A stretch of 64,000 bases of DNA from assembly GCF_000508165.1 (NCBI RefSeq), contig NZ_AYOZ01000056.1, positions 155,435-219,434 on the forward strand, in the 5' to 3' direction. The DNA comes from Marinomonas profundimaris. GTDB taxonomy: Bacteria; Pseudomonadota; Gammaproteobacteria; Pseudomonadales; Marinomonadaceae. Positions within the stretch are counted from its first letter, which is position 1. The number at the start of each line of letters is the position of its first letter. Under the pieces are notes generated by a model. That model searched no databases. It was not told the DNA's origin and worked only from the letters and a program-made list of their open reading frames with translations. Positions 58,290 through 64,000 of the stretch are shown one piece after another. Made by a program: the position numbers and the translations under genes.

Positions 58290-60017
58290 CTGAAAGGGTT
58301 AAATTTAAGAAAAAAATGGTCGACTAAGGCCAAATCGTATGATGACTTGCTGATATTGGCCTTACTTGGCGCTCTGTGTGGTTTATTGAGCGGCCTTTTA
58401 ATGGCGCTCTTTTATGCTGTGATTTATTTGCCAGCGCGATATTTGATTGGAACCGATGTCGATACGTTTGAGTCTTTGCCGGTGGAGTGGCGAGTGGGGC
58501 TTTCTATTACAGCTTGCGCATTATTGGCTCTGATCTTTGCTGTATTGCCTCATCGATTGCATAAAGTCGGTGTTCCTTATGTTGTGGAACGCCTTAATTA
58601 TCATAGTGGGAATTTGCCGATATGGAATGCTGTCGTGCAATTTTTCACCGCTGCGATTGGTTTGGTTGGCGGATTGTCTATTGGTAAAGAAGGTCCGGCG
58701 GTTCATCTTGGCGCGACATTGGGTGGCTTTTTGGCTGAAAAAGCGAAGTTGCCTCAATTTGGTGTGGAAACACTGTTGGTGTGCGGTGTGGCTGGGGCGA
58801 TTTCAGCCATATTTCAAACGCCATTAGCGGGTGTTTTGTTTGCGTTTGAAGTAATTTTTTTAGAATACCGTCAGGGTTATGTGTTGCCAGTGTTGCTGTC
58901 TTCTGTGGTAGCAACCTTGGTTAGTCATTACATGATAGGACCTTTAGAGACATTTAATATTGGTGATGTATCGACGGTCGTTTTCTCGCAAGATTTATTT
59001 TTTGCCTGTTTTGCGCTGGTGGTGTTCATTGTTTTGTTGTCGGCTCTTTTTTTGCAGACACAAAAAATGCTTTGGCGCTTCAGTGCGGTGTCTGTCTGGC
59101 GACGCTTTATATTGGCTGCGGCCGCGACGTCTTTGGCGGCAGTCTATTTACCTGAAGCGTTGGGGAGTGGTTATGGTCCGTTAGCGCATTTATTGTCTGG
59201 CGACTTGATCGTATATTCACTCTTGTTACTGATTGTGGTGAAAACGGTGTTAACGTCCTTTACTGTGGGGCTGGGAATTCCAGGAGGAATGATCGGACCT
59301 ACCTTTATTATTGGTGGGTTAGCCGGTGTTCAGGTCGCCTTGGTATTCGACAACAATTCTGCTGATGTTGCATTGTTTGCTTTACTTGGTATGGCGGCAA
59401 TGATGGCCGTCTGCTTCCAAGCGCCATTAACAGCGTTGGTGGCAATCATTGAAATGACGCACTCCTCTGAGGCAATTATTCCTGCGTTATTTGTTGTTGT
59501 TTTGGCCTGTTTGCTGGCAAGGGGGATTTTTCATCAGGAATCTGTCTTTGTTGAGCGCTTGAGCTACATAGGAATGTCTTCAACCATTAGTCCCTTTAAG
59601 CGTTACCTTAGGCACCATACGGTAAAACCGGTTTCTGAAGATGTTTTGATATTGCCATCCTGCGTGCCTGTTGAGCAGGTGAAAGAATTGGCAGCAAGTA
59701 TGGTAGACTACGTCGCATTTGAAAGTGACGATGAATGGCGTTTGGTTCGTCGAGATGCGGTATTGGATGCTTTGCAGACATTAGAGTTCGGGCCGCAGTT
59801 ATGGTTTGTTGTGTCGGAAGATAAGGCGTTGATGGATCTGTTGTTGGCAGTAGAGTCGAATATTGTTCCATTGATTGAGGAGCCGTCTTCACTGGAAGTT
59901 ATGTTGAACTGGTTTCAGCAAACAGGTTCTTTAGAAGTACTAGTGGCTCAATCTGGCGCCTCTTTTAGTCTTGTGTCTCGCCACCGTCTTGATCAGTTTT
60001 TATTGAAGAATGACTAG
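58290..60017 (+). CDS. CLC-family chloride channel/transporter (N terminus uncertain)
   Basis: A polytopic CLC protein. Family motifs: KVGVPYV (GSGIP-like position), GKEGPAVHLGA with the gating glutamate, GIPGGMIGPTFIIGG, and a C-terminal cytoplasmic region of about 130 residues resembling a weak CBS pair. The first standard start, TTG 58347, has no ribosome site and cuts the frame close to the first helix. The frame is coding-like upstream (LNLRKKWSTKAKSYDD). CTG 58290 has GGAG seven bases upstream. Alternatively ATG 58271 joins this frame by a shift at seven A residues (58310-58316). From CTG the length is 575 residues. Confidence 0.88.
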   Translation: MKGLNLRKKWSTKAKSYDDLLILALLGALCGLLSGLLMALFYAVIYLPARYLIGTDVDTFESLPVEWRVGLSITACALLALIFAVLPHRLHKVGVPYVVERLNYHSGNLPIWNAVVQFFTAAIGLVGGLSIGKEGPAVHLGATLGGFLAEKAKLPQFGVETLLVCGVAGAISAIFQTPLAGVLFAFEVIFLEYRQGYVLPVLLSSVVATLVSHYMIGPLETFNIGDVSTVVFSQDLFFACFALVVFIVLLSALFLQTQKMLWRFSAVSVWRRFILAAAATSLAAVYLPEALGSGYGPLAHLLSGDLIVYSLLLLIVVKTVLTSFTVGLGIPGGMIGPTFIIGGLAGVQVALVFDNNSADVALFALLGMAAMMAVCFQAPLTALVAIIEMTHSSEAIIPALFVVVLACLLARGIFHQESVFVERLSYIGMSSTISPFKRYLRHHTVKPVSEDVLILPSCVPVEQVKELAASMVDYVAFESDDEWRLVRRDAVLDALQTLEFGPQLWFVVSEDKALMDLLLAVESNIVPLIEEPSSLEVMLNWFQQTGSLEVLVAQSGASFSLVSRHRLDQFLLKND

Positions 60018-60087
60018 CGGCTGATTGCCTCACCGTTTAGTTATTGTTTTGTATTGTCTACTTTATTAGTGAAAGGATTTGGAAAAT

Positions 60088-61371
60088 ATGAGTCGTTCAG
60101 AAGACCTATACGCACGTGCCCAACACCGTATTCCTGGGGGCGTTAACTCTCCAGTACGAGCATTTAATGGTGTGGGTGGCACCCCGATCTTTTTTCAGCG
60201 TGGGGAAGGTGCTTATGTTTATGATGAAGATAAAACGCGTTACGTTGATTATGTGGGTTCTTGGGGACCGATGATTTTGGGTCACTCGCACCCAGATGTA
60301 TTGGATGCAGTAAGACAGCAACTTGATTATGGTTTGAGTTTTGGAGCACCTACAGAAGTAGAAATTACTATGGCTGAGAAGGTCTGTGAACTTGTTCCTT
60401 CTATGGACATGGTTCGTATGGTGAACTCAGGCACAGAAGCGACAATGAGTGCGATTCGTTTGGCCAGAGGTTATACAGGGCGCGATAAAATCGTCAAATT
60501 TGAAGGCTGTTATCACGGTCATTCAGATTCGTTACTCGTGAAGGCGGGTTCTGGCGCGTTGACGCTGGGCGTACCGAATTCTCCTGGTGTGCCAGCTGAT
60601 TTAGCGAAGCATACAATCACGCTGCAGTATAATGATATCGAGGAGGTTAAGCGTTGCTTCTCTGAAATAGGCGATCAAATCGCCTGTATTATTGTCGAGC
60701 CTGTGGCTGGCAATATGAACTGTATTTTACCGATTGAAGGTTTTTTGCAAACCTTACGTCAAGTGTGTGATGAATCTGGTGCGGTTTTGATTTTTGATGA
60801 AGTCATGACTGGATTTCGAGTGGCTTTAGGCGGTGCGCAAGCACATTTTGGTATTGTTCCAGATTTAACCACCCTTGGTAAAGTTATTGGTGCCGGTATG
60901 CCGGTGGGTGCTTTTGGCGGCAAGCGAGCCATTATGGAATGTATTTCGCCACTAGGGCCAGTTTACCAAGCGGGAACGTTATCCGGCAATCCGGTTGCCA
61001 TGGTTGCTGGGTTGGCGGTTCTTAATAAAATTAGCGAAGAAGGTTTTCACCAAACTTTAGCCGCAAAAGCTGCTCGTTTAGTTACTGGGTTAAAGCAAGC
61101 TGCAGATGACGCCGGAGTGCCTTTCTGTGTGGTTAGTGTTGGAGGTATGTTTGGTTTCTTCTTTACCGAGGCAGATGCAGTGCGAGGTTTTGCAGATGTT
61201 CAGCGTTGTAATTTGGCGCACTTCAAGGCATTTTTCCACTATATGCTAGAAGAAGGTGTCTATTTTGCGCCGGCAGCATTTGAGGCAGGTTTTATCTCTC
61301 AGGCGCACACGGAAGAAGATATCGACTTCACAATAGCGGCTGCTAAGCGTTCTTTTGCTAAGCTAATATAA
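60088..61371 (+). CDS. hemL: Glutamate-1-semialdehyde 2,1-aminomutase
   Basis: PLP enzyme that makes 5-aminolevulinate, the tetrapyrrole precursor, in the C5 pathway. Motifs: [60 protein letters not shown], and the PLP lysine in [18 protein letters not shown]. The ATG at 60088 gives exactly 427 residues, the family standard. The TTG three codons earlier is not needed. Confidence 0.98.
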   Translation: MSRSEDLYARAQHRIPGGVNSPVRAFNGVGGTPIFFQRGEGAYVYDEDKTRYVDYVGSWGPMILGHSHPDVLDAVRQQLDYGLSFGAPTEVEITMAEKVCELVPSMDMVRMVNSGTEATMSAIRLARGYTGRDKIVKFEGCYHGHSDSLLVKAGSGALTLGVPNSPGVPADLAKHTITLQYNDIEEVKRCFSEIGDQIACIIVEPVAGNMNCILPIEGFLQTLRQVCDESGAVLIFDEVMTGFRVALGGAQAHFGIVPDLTTLGKVIGAGMPVGAFGGKRAIMECISPLGPVYQAGTLSGNPVAMVAGLAVLNKISEEGFHQTLAAKAARLVTGLKQAADDAGVPFCVVSVGGMFGFFFTEADAVRGFADVQRCNLAHFKAFFHYMLEEGVYFAPAAFEAGFISQAHTEEDIDFTIAAAKRSFAKLI

Positions 61372-61401
61372 ATAATTCGTGAGTATAGAAAGGTTTTTAA
61401 T

Positions 61402-62172
61402 ATGCCTATAGATGATGTGAAAAAATCCCCCATTGATGACATCGACGATGTTGATGTTGGTGATGATAAAAAGCAGCCACACAAAGGTGTGTATTTGCTA
61501 CCAAACTTGTTTACGACTGCGGCATTATTTTCTGGTTTTTATTCAATTATTGCGGCAATGAATGGGAATTTCACGCAGGCTGCTGTAGCGATTTTTATCG
61601 CGATGGTGCTTGATGGTTTAGATGGTCGAGTTGCTCGCCTAACAAGAACCCAAAGTGCGTTTGGTGCGGAGTACGATTCACTCGCTGACATGGTTTCGTT
61701 TGGTATTGCGCCTGCCTTGGTTGCTTTTTCTTGGTCTTTAGCGCCACTTGGTAAAGTAGGTTGGATAGCGGCTTTTATTTACGCCGTTGGTGCCGCGCTT
61801 CGCCTAGCTCGTTTTAATACGATGCTCGGAGTAGAAGAAAAGCGTTATTTTACAGGGCTTCCTAGTCCGGCCGCGGCGGCAATCGTTGCAGGGGTTATTT
61901 GGGCGGCCAATGATAAAGGTATTTCTGGTGATAGTTTGGCAACGCTCATGGCACTGCTTGTTCCTATTGTTGGTTTGTTGATGGTCAGTAATGTCAAATA
62001 CCGCAGTTTTAAAGATCTAAATATAAAAGGGCGAGTTCCTTTTGTGGTGTTTTTGATCGCGGTGCTTGTTTTGGTGTTCGTGGCGCTAGAGCCTGCGTTG
62101 GTATTAATGGGCGTTTTTTGTCTCTTTGGCCTGTGGGGGCCTCTCGCTATTGTCTTTAAACGTCTCCGATAG
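61402..62172 (+). CDS. pssA: CDP-diacylglycerol--serine O-phosphatidyltransferase
   Basis: Makes phosphatidylserine, the precursor of phosphatidylethanolamine. The CDP-alcohol phosphotransferase motif DGLDGRVARLTRTQSAFGAEYDSLAD is near residues 72-97. Membrane helices follow in a 256-residue protein with an acidic N-terminal tail (DDVKKSPIDDIDDVDVGDD). It is the integral membrane (subclass II) type and not the E. coli peripheral type. It lies 30 bases after hemL. Confidence 0.94.
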   Translation: MPIDDVKKSPIDDIDDVDVGDDKKQPHKGVYLLPNLFTTAALFSGFYSIIAAMNGNFTQAAVAIFIAMVLDGLDGRVARLTRTQSAFGAEYDSLADMVSFGIAPALVAFSWSLAPLGKVGWIAAFIYAVGAALRLARFNTMLGVEEKRYFTGLPSPAAAAIVAGVIWAANDKGISGDSLATLMALLVPIVGLLMVSNVKYRSFKDLNIKGRVPFVVFLIAVLVLVFVALEPALVLMGVFCLFGLWGPLAIVFKRLR

Positions 62173-62268
62173 TGTGGCCTTAGGGTATTTTTTCTAAATA
62201 AAAAGCTGCGTTTGAACTAGCTGCGTGAAACCTTGTCAATATATGTACTATTAAGAGGGGACACGCAC

Positions 62269-63261
62269 ATGCTTATTCGCATTAAGAAAGCTTCTGACTG
62301 CTTAGAATCTCAAGTCACAGATGAATCTGTTTATCTTAACCGTCGTCAATTTATGAAAATGACCGGTGGTGTCGCGTTGGGTGTGGGCGGTATTGGCCAT
62401 GTCTCCGCCGCCTTGCAGGGCGGTAATCCTTTATCTCCTCCGCCCTCCCTCAAACCATCATTTCAAAATATTATTGAAACACCGTATGGACGAGACGATA
62501 AAGTGTCTCCTTATGATGTTGCGACTTCCTATAATAACTTCTATGAATTCGGTTACGGTAAAGGTGATCCTAAAGAACAATCATCTCAACTAAAAACGCA
62601 ACCATGGACTATTTCAGTTGAAGGTGAGGCGGCCAAAACGGGTGTTTTTGATTTAGATGATATTATTAAAGAGTCAATGTTAGAGGAGCGTATTTATCGT
62701 CTTCGATGCGTTGAGGCGTGGTCTATGGTCATTCCTTGGGTTGGTGTGTCTTTGGCGTCAGTTTTGAAGCGCTTTGAACCTACATCAAAAGCAAAGTATG
62801 TGTATTTCGAGACATTGTTTGATCCTGAACAAATGCCCGGTCAGAGAAGTGGTAGCTTAGATTGGCCTTATCGTGAAGGGTTGCGAATCGATGAGGCGAT
62901 GAACCCTCTGGCTATGCTTGCAGTTGGTATGTATGGCAGTGTGTTGCCGAATCAAAATGGCGCGCCTGTCAGGTTGGTACTCCCGTGGAAATACGGTTTC
63001 AAAAGCATTAAGTCTATTGTGAAAATACGTTTTGTTGAAACGATGCCTGAAACAACGTGGAGTTTGTTGGCGCCTAATGAATACGGATTTTATGCCAATG
63101 TAAACCCAAATGTTGACCATCCTCGTTGGTCTCAAAAACAGGAACGCCGCTTGCCTGGTGGTGTGCTCTTTCCTAATGTTGTCGAAACAAAAATGTTTAA
63201 TGGCTATGAAAAGGAGGTTGCCTCTTTGTATTCTGGAATGGACTTAAAAAGGTTTTATTGA
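62269..63261 (+). CDS. msrP: Protein-methionine-sulfoxide reductase catalytic subunit MsrP
   Basis: Periplasmic molybdenum-cofactor enzyme that repairs oxidised methionine in envelope proteins. A Tat signal is visible (NRRQFMKMTGGVALGVGG). The Moco-ligating cysteine is in YRLRCVEAWSMVIPWVG. The C terminus has PWKYGFKSIKSIVKI and YGFYANVNPNVDHPRWSQ. The ATG at 62269 follows GAGGGG and gives 330 residues. A start 12 codons earlier would move the Tat motif. It is followed one base later by msrQ and depends on Moco, made by genes including those at 45.5-48.2 kb. Confidence 0.96.
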   Translation: MLIRIKKASDCLESQVTDESVYLNRRQFMKMTGGVALGVGGIGHVSAALQGGNPLSPPPSLKPSFQNIIETPYGRDDKVSPYDVATSYNNFYEFGYGKGDPKEQSSQLKTQPWTISVEGEAAKTGVFDLDDIIKESMLEERIYRLRCVEAWSMVIPWVGVSLASVLKRFEPTSKAKYVYFETLFDPEQMPGQRSGSLDWPYREGLRIDEAMNPLAMLAVGMYGSVLPNQNGAPVRLVLPWKYGFKSIKSIVKIRFVETMPETTWSLLAPNEYGFYANVNPNVDHPRWSQKQERRLPGGVLFPNVVETKMFNGYEKEVASLYSGMDLKRFY

Positions 63262-63262
63262 T

Positions 63263-63889
63263 ATGGCCGTATTTTGGGATAGAAGAGAGAAGCCTTATGT
63301 CTTGGTTTTGTTTTTTTTGCCTCTAGTTTGGATGGTATCTTCTCTATTGTTGGGGCGGTACTTTCCGGATCCAGGTAAGGCGTTAATGAATCTTAGTGGT
63401 ATTTGGGCAAGTATTTTTGTTGTCGCTGTCTTGTTACTGAGCCCTGTGGCTCGATTTAAGTCATTTAGAGTGGTGTCACGATATCGGCGATTCGTCGGTT
63501 TGAGTGCTTTTTTCTATTCTATACTGCACCTTATTGTTTATTTGGTTCTGTTTGCAGGTTTGAGTCTGTCTTGGATCGTTTCTGATCTAATCGAAAAGCC
63601 CTATATTTATGCTGGTGTATTGGCCGTTATTATTTTAAGTGCGCTTGCAATAACCAGTACGAAGCAAATGATGAAGCGAATGGGGAAGAATTGGAAAAGG
63701 GTCCATCGACTGGTCTATCTGGCATCGATCTGTGTTGTTGCTCATTTGTGGTGGCAGGTCAAAAGTGATATTACAATAGCGATTTGGTTCTCGATATTGA
63801 TTGTTTCTTTGTTATTGCTTCGAATGGATCAAATTCCTTTATATAAAAGTATTTTGAAAAAATATAGAGAAAGTGCTTGCGCTAAATAA
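63263..63889 (+). CDS. msrQ: Heme-binding membrane subunit MsrQ
   Basis: Integral membrane b-type cytochrome of the ferric reductase-like family that passes quinol electrons to MsrP. Five to six helices in 208 residues. Heme-ligand histidines are in SILHLIVYL, RVHRLVYLASICVVAHLWWQ. It starts one base after msrP, a two-gene operon. Its 3' end overlaps by a few bases an open minus-strand frame. Confidence 0.94.
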   Translation: MAVFWDRREKPYVLVLFFLPLVWMVSSLLLGRYFPDPGKALMNLSGIWASIFVVAVLLLSPVARFKSFRVVSRYRRFVGLSAFFYSILHLIVYLVLFAGLSLSWIVSDLIEKPYIYAGVLAVIILSALAITSTKQMMKRMGKNWKRVHRLVYLASICVVAHLWWQVKSDITIAIWFSILIVSLLLLRMDQIPLYKSILKKYRESACAK

Positions 63890-64000
63890 TCCAGACTGTA
63901 TTATACGCCTCCACTGACACGGAGAACACTTCAGGGTAGCGAAGTTTAAGGTTCTGAAATAGAGGTTGGTAACGCTCTTTAAAATAGATAATCAGATAAT
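63882..64000 (-). CDS. 3' end of an unidentified minus-strand gene
   Basis: From the window edge an open minus-strand frame of 38 codons ends at TAG 63882-63884, overlapping the end of msrQ by eight bases. The translation (YLIIYFKERYQPLFQNLKLR, then YPEVFSVSVEAYNTVWII) looks like real protein, but I cannot name a family. A convergent arrangement with msrQ is plausible. Confidence 0.45.
   Translation of the reverse strand, partial: YLIIYFKERYQPLFQNLKLRYPEVFSVSVEAYNTVWII

Noticed and set aside
58271..58327. Independent 18-codon leader ORF before the CLC gene
   Set aside because: Weak ribosome site and no regulatory residue pattern. It is treated only as one explanation of the CLC 5' end.
62204..62226. 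AGCTGCGT direct repeat between pssA and msrP
   Set aside because: Only eight bases, two copies, no symmetry or promoter nearby. Likely chance.

Overview
This is a contiguous stretch of a gammaproteobacterial chromosome, most likely Marinomonas or a close relative in the Oceanospirillales. The basis is the moderate AT-rich composition, protein sequences of gammaproteobacterial type, and conserved blocks such as map/rpsB-tsf-pyrH-frr-uppS-cdsA-dxr-rseP-bamA-skp-lpxD-fabZ-lpxA, pyrG-eno-ftsB-ispD-ispF-truD-surE-pcm and nlpD-rpoS. The genus is an inference from gene order and protein resemblance. I see no tRNA, rRNA, insertion sequence, prophage, integrase or CRISPR array. The window is core genome with a few accessory inserts.

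Layout. 1-3.6 kb (minus strand): glnD (its last codons lie outside the window) and map. 3.6-22.6 kb (plus): translation factors (rpsB, tsf, frr), UMP kinase, then the envelope biogenesis run (uppS, cdsA, dxr, rseP, bamA, skp, lpxD, fabZ, lpxA, lpxB) followed by rnhB, dnaE and accA. Rho-independent terminators after tsf, frr, lpxA and accA divide it into transcription units. 22.6-31 kb: tilS, then an aromatic-acid module made of an AaeXAB-like efflux system, a P-loop kinase, a VanR-type GntR repressor and vanillate O-demethylase vanAB. Three near-identical palindromes lie in the vanR/vanA intergenic region. 31-41 kb: pyrG, eno, ftsB, ispD, ispF, truD, surE, pcm, a DUF368 undecaprenyl-phosphate translocase, nlpD and rpoS.

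41-50.7 kb: an Smp/YtjB-like membrane protein divergent from serB, a LysR regulator, an orphan HepT-like HEPN protein, the molybdopterin genes moaA-moaB-moeA, a TesB thioesterase, queG and a small unrecognised gene. 50.7-58.2 kb: ilvB-ilvH behind a long leader that encodes a short Ile/Leu/Val-rich peptide (probable attenuation), an Lrp-family regulator, EamA and LysE exporters, luxS, and a YjeH-like amino-acid exporter divergent from a second Lrp-family regulator. 58.2-64 kb: a CLC chloride transporter with an uncertain N terminus, hemL, pssA, the periplasmic methionine sulfoxide reductase pair msrP-msrQ, and the 3' end of an unidentified minus-strand gene.

How the parts connect. Moco genes in the window serve molybdoenzymes such as MsrP. 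Undecaprenyl phosphate is made via dxr, ispD, ispF and uppS and is probably recycled by the DUF368 protein. Lipid A genes, bamA/skp and rseP build and monitor the outer membrane. The aromatic efflux genes lie next to vanillate catabolism. Several genes appear to use unusual start codons (TTG, GTG, and possibly ATT for nlpD and CTG for the CLC gene). The least routine observations are the ilv leader peptide, the triple VanR operator, the two odd 5' ends, the unpaired HepT-like gene and structured repeats in the serB and pyrG upstream regions. I found no clear evidence of a wholly new multi-gene system.
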